Shown piece by piece: positions 26,477 through 34,033 of a stretch of DNA of 64,000 bases (position 1 is its first letter; the number at the start of each line of letters is the position of its first letter). The stretch is taken from the NCBI GenBank assembly GCA_023398955.1, contig JAEWRL010000174.1, positions 1-64,000 on the forward strand, given 5' to 3'. The notes under the pieces are model-generated. The model ran no database searches and was not told the DNA's origin. It saw nothing but the letters and a program-made list of their open reading frames with translations. Position numbers and translations under genes: made by a program. This DNA comes from Pseudomonadota bacterium. Lineage in GTDB: Bacteria; Myxococcota_A; Polyangia; Polyangiales; Polyangiaceae.

Positions 26477-26935
26477 TCATTCTGAGCGCAAGGAGAGCAG
26501 AATGGCTGCACCCGCCGCGACGGCAGCCAACCCCAGAGCGCGTAGGGGGGACAGCCACGAGAAGGCGCCCAGGGATTCCAGCAGAACCGCTGCGCCCGCC
26601 GCGAGGAGCCCGAGGCCCATCCAACGCCTGGACAAGGGTCGAGGCCAACGCTGTGCGCTGCCCGCACGAGCCCAAGCTTGGCTGAGGCGCGCGCCGGAAC
26701 TGCGAGCATCCCGCCGAAGGCGATGCAAGCGTCCCCGGGCGCGAGCGCCATATCCCCGGGACGCATCCTCGACGGGCATCAGGAACCAGGCGACGAGATA
26801 GCCCACGAGGCCGAGGCCCCAGGCCAAAGCGAGGAGCAGCACGGTCAAGCGAACCAATGTGACGTCGACCTGAAACCGCTCGGCGATGCCCGCGCACACA
26901 CCCCCTGCAAGCGGAGCGGGAGCGGGCTGCATCAT
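26477..26935 (-). CDS. PspC-domain protein
   Basis: 152 residues. Residues 8-58 are the PspC domain (GVCAGIAERFQVDVTLVRL, then the hydrophobic helix LLALAWGLGLVGYLVAWFLMP), which in phage-shock systems binds PspA/PspB at the inner membrane. A basic, Ala-rich middle is followed by a second hydrophobic region (110-148). Last gene of the Asp23/AmaP operon, with its ATG overlapping the AmaP stop by 4 bp. This links an envelope-stress sensor to the Asp23 proteins; no PspA or PspB gene is in the window. Confidence 0.82.
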   Translation of the reverse strand: MMQPAPAPLAGGVCAGIAERFQVDVTLVRLTVLLLALAWGLGLVGYLVAWFLMPVEDASRGYGARARGRLHRLRRDARSSGARLSQAWARAGSAQRWPRPLSRRWMGLGLLAAGAAVLLESLGAFSWLSPLRALGLAAVAAGAAILLSLRSE

Positions 26936-27558
26936 CTGAGCAGTCTTCCGAGCTCCTCGGGATCCATCACGTGCACGCTCACCACGACATCGCTGACGCG
27001 CAGCCCCACGAGCTCCTCTACTGCGCAGCGCACGAGTGTTCTGACGCTACGTCCAGCCTCTTCGATCGAGGCCCCAGGGTGGACTCCCACAAGAGCAGAG
27101 AGTCGCACCGGACTGGCTCCGGCGCCGACCGCCTCGACGTCGGCCTCGACCACTCCCGGGGCCCGCAGGGCGGCTGCGCACGCGATGGCCTCTACACCGG
27201 GGGTGTCGACCAGCACGAAGCCATACTCGTCGGCGACGAGCACGTGCCGCCGCGGCCCGGAGCCCCGCCGCCCGGCGCGTACCACCATGATGATCGCGGC
27301 AAGCACGCCAATTGAGCACACGGCCGCAGTGACGACCAGGGCCGTCGCGGAGAGCCCCGAACGGAAGTGCTCGACGAGCCCGTGCATGGCTTGCCCTCCG
27401 GCGAGCACCGACCCCTGAAACAGCCCGAGCCCGGCCAGCGAAAGCCACAGCAGAAACGCCGACACGAGCAATAGCAGCAGCGCACCCAGGCGCCCCAGGA
27501 TTGGCCGCTTGCCTCCGCTCCCTAAACCCATTGCCTGCACGCTCCGGCGGATGGCCAT
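26932..27558 (-). CDS. AmaP-like membrane anchor for Asp23
   Basis: 208 residues from the ATG of MAIRRS, with GGAG nine bases upstream; a longer frame reaching 27996 lies inside the upstream gene. Two hydrophobic segments (about 25-45 and 70-95) precede a soluble C-terminal domain that itself resembles Asp23 (LSALVGVHPGASIEEAGRSVRTLV, then VSVHVMDPEEL). This is the layout of AmaP, which holds Asp23 at the membrane in Staphylococcus. It follows two Asp23 genes, which strongly supports the call. Confidence 0.78.
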   Translation of the reverse strand: MAIRRSVQAMGLGSGGKRPILGRLGALLLLLVSAFLLWLSLAGLGLFQGSVLAGGQAMHGLVEHFRSGLSATALVVTAAVCSIGVLAAIIMVVRAGRRGSGPRRHVLVADEYGFVLVDTPGVEAIACAAALRAPGVVEADVEAVGAGASPVRLSALVGVHPGASIEEAGRSVRTLVRCAVEELVGLRVSDVVVSVHVMDPEELGRLLR

Positions 27559-27560
27559 TG

Positions 27561-28037
27561 CTACTCCAGGCTCCGCGTCCGCCGTCGCTCGGTCCTGCCC
27601 ACATGCACATCCACGACGAAGACGTTGACTTCCACCACCCGCCGCGAGGCCATGCTCTCGACCGCCTCGATGATGCGCTGCCGCAGCTCCTGCGCGACCT
27701 CCCGGATCGGATAGCCGAACTCCGCCACGATCTCCACGTCCACGGCCGCTTCCTTCATACCGACCTCCGCGTCGATGCCGTTGTGACGGGAGGTACCACT
27801 GAAGAGGGCGCGGAGCGCCGAATCCCCCAGCTGATGGACCCCCTGGACGTTCTCTGCCGCGTGGCGAGCTATGATCGACACGACCTCGTCGTCGATGTAC
27901 GTGCGACCACGCTCCGACCACGGCGTGCCGTGGCCTTGCGCGGGGTCCGCCGAAGGAGGCACGCAGCATTGCGCGCCCAGCTCCGACGGACTGCATAGCT
28001 CGTTCTCGGTACTCGTAACCGGCTTGAAACGCGCCAT
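27561..28037 (-). CDS. Asp23/Gls24 family envelope stress protein, paralogue 1
   Basis: 158 residues. An N-terminal extension of about 40 residues with a CC pair is followed by the Asp23 domain (45-148): YIDDEVVSIIARHAAENVQGVHQL, then AAVDVEIVAEFGYPIREVAQELRQRIIEAVESMASRRVVEVNVFVVDVHV. Asp23 proteins coat the inner face of the membrane in Gram-positive bacteria under envelope or alkaline stress. It begins 5 bp after the second paralogue ends and is followed directly by the AmaP-like gene. Confidence 0.86.
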   Translation of the reverse strand: MARFKPVTSTENELCSPSELGAQCCVPPSADPAQGHGTPWSERGRTYIDDEVVSIIARHAAENVQGVHQLGDSALRALFSGTSRHNGIDAEVGMKEAAVDVEIVAEFGYPIREVAQELRQRIIEAVESMASRRVVEVNVFVVDVHVGRTERRRTRSLE

Positions 28038-28042
28038 GCAGG

Positions 28043-28468
28043 CTAGATCACTCGCGGGTTGTGCTTGGGAGGCGGTGCGCTCTCCTCCTCGGGCATATGG
28101 AGACCCACGATGTGTATGTTCACCTCGACGACCTCACGGCCCGTCATCCTATCCACCTCCTGGGCAATTTTCTGCCGCAACCGTCCCGCGACGTCGCGTA
28201 TGTCCACGCCATAGTCCACGACGGCTTCAATGTCGAACGCGGCCTGCTTGGTACCGAGCTCGGCGTCGACGCCATGCGTCGGGTTGTCCCCAAAGGGTAC
28301 CAAGCGCCAGCGCCCCAGGGAGTGAATGCCCTGCACCGCTCGTGCCGCCAATCCGGCAATCGTCGCCACGACGTCTTCGTTCATGGTGATCTTGCCGCGC
28401 GGGCCGCTCTCCTGCTTGGAGGGGACCTCCACTCTCGCCGCCTGGTTGAATTCTTCTGCTTCGGACAT
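28043..28468 (-). CDS. Asp23/Gls24 family envelope stress protein, paralogue 2
   Basis: 141 residues with the Asp23 domain at 25-125 (ITMNEDVVATIAGLAARAVQGIHSL; AAFDIEAVVDYGVDIRDVAGRLRQKIAQEVDRMTGREVVEVNIHIVGLHM). It is closely similar to paralogue 1 over the domain but has a shorter, acidic N-terminus without Cys. The pair probably arose by duplication and may form mixed assemblies on the AmaP anchor. A lipoprotein gene ends 48 bp upstream on the same strand and may share the transcript. Confidence 0.87.
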   Translation of the reverse strand: MSEAEEFNQAARVEVPSKQESGPRGKITMNEDVVATIAGLAARAVQGIHSLGRWRLVPFGDNPTHGVDAELGTKQAAFDIEAVVDYGVDIRDVAGRLRQKIAQEVDRMTGREVVEVNIHIVGLHMPEEESAPPPKHNPRVI

Positions 28469-28516
28469 CTCTCTTCTCCGTCGGTCGTTGCTGGTGTTTG
28501 CGAGCCCCGCGATGCG

Positions 28517-29614
28517 TCAGCCCTGGGTACCCTTGACGAACCTCTCGAAGCTCGCGGGCTTCATCTCCGCCAGCGCGGCCACCGCCTGCTGAAGCTGCTC
28601 CGTCGAGACTGTCACCTTGGCTCTCAGGTCCTCTTTCGTGACCGACATGTCGAGCCGGTCGAAATCTCTCATGAGGCGATCGATGGATGGCACCTGCAGG
28701 TCAGCCACGGCCTTCTCGTCCAATCGAGCTTCAGCCATACCGCGGAGCAGGCCGAGATAGCGCCCCACCTCTCTGCCGAGCTCCTTGCGCTGCTGCTCAT
28801 TGAGCGGCAGGTAAAGCGACGCGGTCAGGCTCTTGTCATCGCCCGTCAACGTGAAATCCCCGCGCTCGTCGCCCGCGGGGAAATAGACCGTGGCCAGGTG
28901 CTCGTCATCGTCCGGCAGGGAGCTGCCCTTCAACTCACTCGAGGCTGCCTTGGCGAGCAGCTCGGGACGACTCGCAAAACCCAGTACGCCGTCGGCAACG
29001 AAGCCGAGCGCACCACCCGTCGCCTTGGGAACCACGTAGCTGATCCCAGACTTCTCCTGGAAGGAGGCATCTTTCTGGCCAGCGGCCTCCACGGCCTTCG
29101 CGAGGAGCTCACGCGGGCCGAGCTTGACGTCACCCAAATCGACGGCAAGAAGCGCCAACCAGTCCTCCTTGCCTTCCGCACAGGCAGCAACCTCATCCAG
29201 GTCCTCCGAGAGGTCCACCCCTTCGGCGTGCAGCGCCTTGATGACAGGAGCCACGAACCGCTCGTCCGCGTCGGTGCGGGCCAAAGCTTTGCCCGCAACG
29301 GCGGCTATTTGGCCCCCCGTCTTCTCGTATTTGCTGAACCGCTCGAGGTTGACATAGAGCTTCATCCGCGAGCAGTCCTGCGGAAGCCGCGCGAAGATTC
29401 CACGTTCGGCAGCTTTGACATCCTGGTCCTTCTCTTTCTCTGAAGCACGCGCTTCGTCCTTCGCCTCGTCCTTCGCCTCGTCCTTCGGCACGCCGACTGT
29501 CACGCCTGCATCGGCGCCCTGCTCGGCGGTAGTCCCTGCTCCCTTGTCGCACGCCACGAAGAAGGCCGCGCCGACGATGACGGGCCACGCGATGTTCGTT
29601 CTCGAATAATACAT
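28517..29614 (-). CDS. Predicted lipoprotein of unknown function
   Basis: 366 residues from the ATG of MYYSRTN (AGGAAG upstream); an ATG nine codons earlier has no ribosome site. The signal sequence ends in a lipobox-like FFVAC, followed by D at +2, which in enterobacteria keeps lipoproteins in the inner membrane. A charged linker holds three KDEA units (12-bp DNA repeats near 29454-29491) before a globular domain of about 280 residues rich in helices, with two Cys (QDCSRM, ACAEGK). No family recognised. It lies upstream of the Asp23 genes and may be their periplasmic partner. Confidence 0.65.
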   Translation of the reverse strand: MYYSRTNIAWPVIVGAAFFVACDKGAGTTAEQGADAGVTVGVPKDEAKDEAKDEARASEKEKDQDVKAAERGIFARLPQDCSRMKLYVNLERFSKYEKTGGQIAAVAGKALARTDADERFVAPVIKALHAEGVDLSEDLDEVAACAEGKEDWLALLAVDLGDVKLGPRELLAKAVEAAGQKDASFQEKSGISYVVPKATGGALGFVADGVLGFASRPELLAKAASSELKGSSLPDDDEHLATVYFPAGDERGDFTLTGDDKSLTASLYLPLNEQQRKELGREVGRYLGLLRGMAEARLDEKAVADLQVPSIDRLMRDFDRLDMSVTKEDLRAKVTVSTEQLQQAVAALAEMKPASFERFVKGTQG

Positions 29615-29685
29615 GGTCTTCCTTTCAGTGACTTCGTTCATTCAAATCGCGGGCTGCTGTCACGACCCCCAGCGCTGCGAGCGGG

Positions 29686-30408
29686 TCATCCCCGCAGCGT
29701 GAGGTTCACGAGACTGGCTGTGCCGTCGAAGTCGAAGCTCACGTCCTCGAAGGCCGGAGGCACAGGCACGTTGGGGCGCACACCACCAGAGAGCGCCCAG
29801 GGCTCCTTGGGCATCCCGAGCCAATTGCGATCGAGCTCCAGGTTACCGTTGGCGTCCAGGAACGCCGCCGCCGCGTAAGAACCCGCATCGAGGTTCGCAA
29901 AATCGCAAGCGGCCCCCTCCTCCGTAGCCGGTTCCACCTGGTAGGCCGTGGGCTCCCACGGCCACCCGCCCTTCTCGAACAATCCGCAGTACACCTTGGC
30001 CTGAGCGTCAGTGACGTCCGGGAGCTCGACGAACACACGAAGGGTCGCTGAGCCGGGCAGCTCGTCGCGCGCACGGGTCTCGGCACGCGGCTCTAGCTCG
30101 ACGGCGACCTTCGCCTCCTCGTCGCCGGTCGCTGGAGCCCGCTTGTCGTCCGCCCGCTCCCTCTTGGGTTCCTGGGCTCCCCGACGCAGCTCGGCGTTGT
30201 TGTCCAAGCGCTCCGGGCCGTCAGGGCGAAGCAGGGCCCAGATGCCGACGACAACGAGTGTTGCGCCCAGAGCGAGCATCAGCGCCTGGCGGCGTACGCG
30301 ACGCCTCTGCCGCCGCGACGAGCCTCTGACGATCACACGGCGCCTCAACCTCGGCCACCTCCAGCGCAGCCCGGAACTGGAGTAGTAGGTCGAGCGCCGT
30401 AACTTCAT
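29686..30408 (-). CDS. Membrane-anchored DUF2141-like protein
   Basis: 240 residues. The first 40 are very rich in Arg (RWRWPRLRRRV, SSRRQRRRVRRQ), followed by one hydrophobic helix (43-60), so the rest should be periplasmic. After a charged linker, residues 120-240 match DUF2141: a lead strand LRVFVELPDVTDAQAKVYCGLFEKGGWP, then AAAFLDANGNLELDRNWLGMPKEPWALSGG and a final strand. Such domains are small beta-sandwiches of unknown function found in secreted proteins. The unusual feature is the long basic cytoplasmic head, which could bind nucleic acid or lipid. Confidence 0.62.
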   Translation of the reverse strand: MKLRRSTYYSSSGLRWRWPRLRRRVIVRGSSRRQRRRVRRQALMLALGATLVVVGIWALLRPDGPERLDNNAELRRGAQEPKRERADDKRAPATGDEEAKVAVELEPRAETRARDELPGSATLRVFVELPDVTDAQAKVYCGLFEKGGWPWEPTAYQVEPATEEGAACDFANLDAGSYAAAAFLDANGNLELDRNWLGMPKEPWALSGGVRPNVPVPPAFEDVSFDFDGTASLVNLTLRG

Positions 30409-30566
30409 ACCACCGCGTAGTGCAGTTGCCGTGCCAGCCTAGCTGACCACGCGGTGCCACGAGACACCGGAGGCTACGCGCTACAGCAGCCAGTGGTTCC
30501 ATCAAGGGTGAGGCACATCGGCTGCCATCGAGGCAACCTGCCTCGCCCTTCGCTCCCCTCCCTGAG

Positions 30567-31502
30567 CTAAGACATGAACCATTGCCGCACGCCGCCCGGC
30601 GATATCCCCGGCTCGCCCACCATCGTTGAGAAATATGCCCCGCACATCCGGAGGAGCGTGTCGCGATCCGATGCCAACGCCTCGATGCGCCGCCAGCGCT
30701 CTACCTCGAGCGTAACCGACCAGCCCTCTTCGCCGATACGACAGTCCGGCAAGCGGTAGTGATAGGCTGGCCGCGGCTTGACGAGCGACCACTCCTTGGG
30801 GCTCAGAGCCTCACGAACTTCATCCGGATTCGTGTGCCGGAGAAGCGGCAGTAAATCCAGGGGCCGGTTGCGCGTCGGGTTCCGCGCGAGGAAATCTCGC
30901 ACCCACGCTTCCCAACTGGGCGCATACTCGGGGTCCAGCACGAGAAGCTTTAGGTCTGGCGTGAAATCCGCGATGAAGCCGCTGAGCTTTCGGCTAAGGT
31001 CCGTCTCTGCTGCCAGCTCCTCGTACAAGACCAGGAAAGCCCGCAATACGGCGAGCACCCCCTCTGTTTCGATAGGATCCACCTCGGCGTTGATCTGAAA
31101 GCCAAATGGGGCGATCACCTGCCCCTGAGCTCCCCAGGCACCGGCTTCGGCAAGGCGACCCACGAGTAGCTCGAGCTTGGGGAAGTCCTCCTCCGTTAGG
31201 GGCGGAGTGACGATCTCGACGGGAACGACTGAGCGTGACATTTCCCGCAAGAGATCCAACGCGTGGTTCGCGACGGGCTCACCTGTCATTTCCCGGAGAG
31301 CGCTGTGGGCCTTTTCGGTGAACACGCGGGAGTCAGCCTCGACGCGAAAGGCGCCGAGTTCGGCGACCTGAATCTCCCACTCGTAGCGTGAAACCTGCCG
31401 CTCCGCGCCGCCCAAGACGTCCCTCACCAGCACCGCCACCTCCGCCTCCGACATGCCCCCGAACTCGAACTCGAACCCGAAGCGGCGTGCGTGAATTGCC
31501 AT
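30567..31502 (-). CDS. Amidoligase-like protein (COOH-NH2 ligase family)
   Basis: 311 residues from the ATG of MAIHARR. The N-terminal RRFGFEFEFGGMS is the family opening (GxExEF); ELGAFRVEADSRVF and SVVPVEIVTPPL correspond to the D-x-S and E-(I/V)-(T/S)-P-P motifs of the putative amidoligase family (PF12224 type), related to glutamine synthetase/gamma-glutamylcysteine ligase folds. These enzymes are thought to make amide bonds in peptide modification or cell-wall chemistry. The usual neighbours, a glutamine-amidotransferase-like and an ATP-grasp protein, are absent. The DUF2141 gene 158 bp downstream is on the same strand. Confidence 0.68.
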   Translation of the reverse strand: MAIHARRFGFEFEFGGMSEAEVAVLVRDVLGGAERQVSRYEWEIQVAELGAFRVEADSRVFTEKAHSALREMTGEPVANHALDLLREMSRSVVPVEIVTPPLTEEDFPKLELLVGRLAEAGAWGAQGQVIAPFGFQINAEVDPIETEGVLAVLRAFLVLYEELAAETDLSRKLSGFIADFTPDLKLLVLDPEYAPSWEAWVRDFLARNPTRNRPLDLLPLLRHTNPDEVREALSPKEWSLVKPRPAYHYRLPDCRIGEEGWSVTLEVERWRRIEALASDRDTLLRMCGAYFSTMVGEPGISPGGVRQWFMS

Positions 31503-31846
31503 TGCTAGTTCGTCCTGTCCTGCGCTGGGCATAACTTCGTCCTGGCCGACACGCCAAAGCTGCAGGTCATGGCCGGCATCAGGAGAGCAGAGGTCCGTCC
31601 ATGCAGCGCGCGTGCCAGATGCCCACCGCTGCTTCCACCATCCTTGAAGACGACTGACACGAAGCGCGGGCGAGGTCCGCCGAGGCTGCCAGCCCCTTCC
31701 CAGCTGCGCATCGTGGCAGGTTGCCCCAGGAGCTTTCTCGATCGAAGGGGCGGCTCACAACAAGCCACCCCTGGCACAACGCGTGCAGTCACCCTGCCGG
31801 CAGCATCTGACGCTGCGACCCAGAAAAGCTGAAGGAGGTACGAGCG
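31503..31846. other. Divergent region with the uspA sigma-54 promoter
   Basis: 344 bp between the reverse amidoligase gene and the forward universal stress gene. It holds a good -24/-12 promoter (31772-31787) pointing to the stress gene. No small gene is convincing. Confidence 0.5.
31772..31787 (+). promoter_or_regulatory. Sigma-54 promoter in front of the universal stress gene
   Basis: TGGCAC-AACGC-GTGCA matches the consensus TGGCAC-N5-TTGCA with a single mismatch outside the invariant GG and GC, which are ten bases apart. The start of transcription would be near 31799, about 48 bases before the ATG at 31847, with a perfect AAGGAGGT ribosome site between. An NtrC-type activator with the sigma-54 contact motif GAFTGA is encoded about 2 kb away (34034). 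Confidence 0.7.
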
Positions 31847-32488
31847 ATGACCGAGAATGCACAACAAGGATTGGGCGGCGAGCCGCAGACCACGACGCTC
31901 ATCGTGGGCTTTGATTTTTCCGATTCAGCGGAGCTCGCCCTGGACCAGGCGCTCTCGATGGCGAGCCTGGTTCCTAGCTCGCGGCTGCACGTCGTTTGGG
32001 CACCGAAAAAATATGGCGGCACGCCCGGACCCGGCGCAGCCCAGGACTTGGATCACGCGGTGCAGTTGCTCCGAGCGCGGATCGCCGAACGGGTCGAGGA
32101 TTTGAATGGTTTCGGGGTGAGCTTCCCCGCTGCGCGCGTCACGGCACGCGTCCAGGAGGGATCGCCAGCACGGGTCATCACCCAGCTGGCGTTCACGGAA
32201 GGCGCGCACCTCATCGTCGTCGGCAGCTCAGTCAAAACCGGCATCGAGAGAGTCATGCTCGGCGATGTCGCCCAGGACGTCCTAGCCAAGGCTCCGTGCC
32301 CGGTTCTCGTCGCACGAGCCCGAGCAGTCGAAGGGTTGCCCGAGGTCGATCCTCCCCATGAGGAGGCGGGCACGGCGGCGCCGGAACTCAAGGAACGGCA
32401 CACTTACCGGGCGCGGCACCACGAGCAACTGCCGAAGCGACCAAGGGAGCAGGGGCCTGGCTTCTCGCTGATATTCCCCCTGTCATGA
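31847..32488 (+). CDS. Universal stress protein with C-terminal extension
   Basis: 213 residues. Residues 15-160 are one UspA domain (TTLIVGFDFSDSAELAL; GAHLIVVGSSVKTGIERVMLGDVAQDVLAKAPCPVLV). The ATP signature G-x2-G-x9-G-S/T is altered: the second Gly is Val and the final Ser/Thr is Asp, so it may not bind ATP. A polar, Glu/Arg-rich tail of about 55 residues follows. Ribosome site AAGGAGGT is ideal, suggesting strong expression when the sigma-54 promoter fires. Confidence 0.88.
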   Translation: MTENAQQGLGGEPQTTTLIVGFDFSDSAELALDQALSMASLVPSSRLHVVWAPKKYGGTPGPGAAQDLDHAVQLLRARIAERVEDLNGFGVSFPAARVTARVQEGSPARVITQLAFTEGAHLIVVGSSVKTGIERVMLGDVAQDVLAKAPCPVLVARARAVEGLPEVDPPHEEAGTAAPELKERHTYRARHHEQLPKRPREQGPGFSLIFPLS

Positions 32489-32608
32489 GGTGCCGCGCCG
32501 GCTACGGCGTGAGCGGGGGGGACAGCGCGGAGGTGGTGGCCTCAGTAGGAGCCTGGCGGAAGGCTGATCGTTGTTAGCGGATAGCCTGGCGACGCCCAGC
32601 TTCTCTTC

Positions 32609-32634
32609 GGTTCCGGCGACGCCGGCTTAGGGCA
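32609..32634 (+). repeat. Hairpin element, copy 2 of 2
   Basis: Second copy of the element described at 104-129: GGTTCCGGC, loop, GCCGG, then CTTAGG. The CCGGC/GCCGG stem is kept while the loop changes from TCC to GAC. It ends two bases before the stop of the reverse kinase-like gene, in the convergent space after the universal stress gene, where a terminator would be expected. Confidence 0.4.
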
Positions 32635-32635
32635 T

Positions 32636-33382
32636 TCATCCGCGGCTTTCCAGAGGCCAGGTGATGTGCACGCAGGCCCCCTCGACCGACAGCTTTCCGC
32701 CATATACCCGGATCAGCTCCCACACGGAGCACCAGACGAGATCGTCGGGATCGTAGTGCTCGGAGAACCAGGGCTCCTTCAGCGATAGGGGGTCCGACTG
32801 CCCTGGCAGGGGGAGAGCGTCCGATTGGCCCGGACCCGCGGCTCCCGTGAACCGGCACTCGAGCACGATTTCCGAACGCCGCCGATTGCCCAGGGTTGCG
32901 TCATGAAGAGCTGCGTCGAGCTCAAGCGTGACGACGCCCTTCACTCGCTGGAGCATGCCTCGAACCACGCCGCTGAGCACGTGTCGGAAGTCCTCCTGGC
33001 ACAGCCGGACTGGACCACCGGCTTGAGCCGTCCAGCGGGGAGCAATGAAGCGCAAACGATCCCCATAGTCCTCTTTCAAGGCCTCGACGCTGCTCTCGAC
33101 GAGCGCGGCAACCGTCGTCTCTTCCCCGTCGCATCGTTCTCCGCGCAGCAGCGCCACTACCCGGTTCAGTTCGTTCACCAGCTCGCGTGACTTCGCGTCC
33201 AGGATTTCCGCGTGGTGCCCTACTTCGTCGGTTCGCCCTGCGCCCGCCGCGCGGCGAACCAGCGCTGCGCGTCCTGAGATCACCTGCACGTGGGATCCAA
33301 CGCGGTGCGAAATGCTCGATGCGAGACGCGCTAGGACGAGCTGTCGATCTCGTTGCTCTCTGCTCAAGGCGCTTGCGCTCAT
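32636..33382 (-). CDS. Degenerate histidine-kinase-like protein (possible phosphotransferase)
   Basis: 248 residues. Residues 10-80 form a DHp-like helical hairpin with a candidate phospho-His in SSISHRVGSHVQVI. The ATPase-like domain (about 95-245) lacks recognisable N, G1 and G2 boxes: the N-box position reads VLSGVVRGMLQRV and no DxGxG is visible, while the terminal IRVYGGKLSVEGACVHITWPL resembles the last strands of the fold. It is thus unlikely to bind ATP. DHp plus a dead ATPase domain is the plan of phosphotransferases such as ChpT and Spo0B. It is divergent from the NtrC-type regulator. Confidence 0.6.
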   Translation of the reverse strand: MSASALSREQRDRQLVLARLASSISHRVGSHVQVISGRAALVRRAAGAGRTDEVGHHAEILDAKSRELVNELNRVVALLRGERCDGEETTVAALVESSVEALKEDYGDRLRFIAPRWTAQAGGPVRLCQEDFRHVLSGVVRGMLQRVKGVVTLELDAALHDATLGNRRRSEIVLECRFTGAAGPGQSDALPLPGQSDPLSLKEPWFSEHYDPDDLVWCSVWELIRVYGGKLSVEGACVHITWPLESRG

Positions 33383-34033
33383 AGTGACACTGAACCTTCA
33401 CCAACCGTCAGCCCCGAGCCATCCCGCCCGCAGGAGGGGCCCAGCGCCGACGCCAGCACGCTGAGAGAAGTGACTGAGGCCGCACCGACATAGCCAGGGG
33501 TCTCCCCGCGCGATCGTCGAATGTTATCCAGGGAAGCCCGGGCTGGCCAGCAAACCTTCGCAGACCCGTGCAAAACGCAGGCCAGGACACCACGACGCGC
33601 GGAAGCCCCTCAAATCCTGCCATGAGCGTCGCCGCTGCAGCTCTCGAGGGGTCTCGGCTCCCCGCGCCATCCGAAACGATACGTAGCAGATTGCCTCACC
33701 GTGACCGCCCGCCGCGACGAGCTCGAAGGGGCCTGCGAAGATGACCAGGGCGCGGCCGGCCCACCTCCCCCGAATGGATGCCATGGCTTTGGCACGCAAT
33801 GTGTTTTTCGTCGGGGCCTCTCGAGTGAAAAGCCCTGTCGCTTTCGGGGGCCGGTCGCTATAGACATCGGAAGAGTACGCGGCGCCGCCGTTGCAGCCCC
33901 TCGCTGCAGGACCCGCAAGCTCCCGAACAGGATTGGTTACTGTGCCCGCCACTTGGCTTCGGCCCCGGTTTCCCGGAGGCGCTAATGCTCGCGAAGCCAC
34001 CTACTCATCTCTAGCCTCCACCCGACCGCCTCA
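33383..34033. other. Long divergent intergenic region
   Basis: 650 bp between the degenerate kinase-like gene and the NtrC-type regulator. Frames of 70-160 codons occur on both strands but have no protein-like composition, signal or domain. TGGCACGCAATGTGT at 33790-33804 keeps a perfect -24 half but has GT instead of GC at -12, so it is at best a weak sigma-54 site. The length could accommodate a regulatory RNA; I see no defined structure. Confidence 0.45.

Noticed and set aside
33790..33804. TGGCACG-CAAT-GTGT as a sigma-54 promoter of the NtrC-type gene
   Set aside because: The invariant GC at -12 is GT, and it is 230 bp upstream of the start; reported only as a weak site.
33524..34000. Reverse open frame of 158 codons in the long intergenic region
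   Set aside because: Composition is Arg/Ala/Gly-rich without domain, signal or ribosome site; overlapping frames of similar length occur on both strands.
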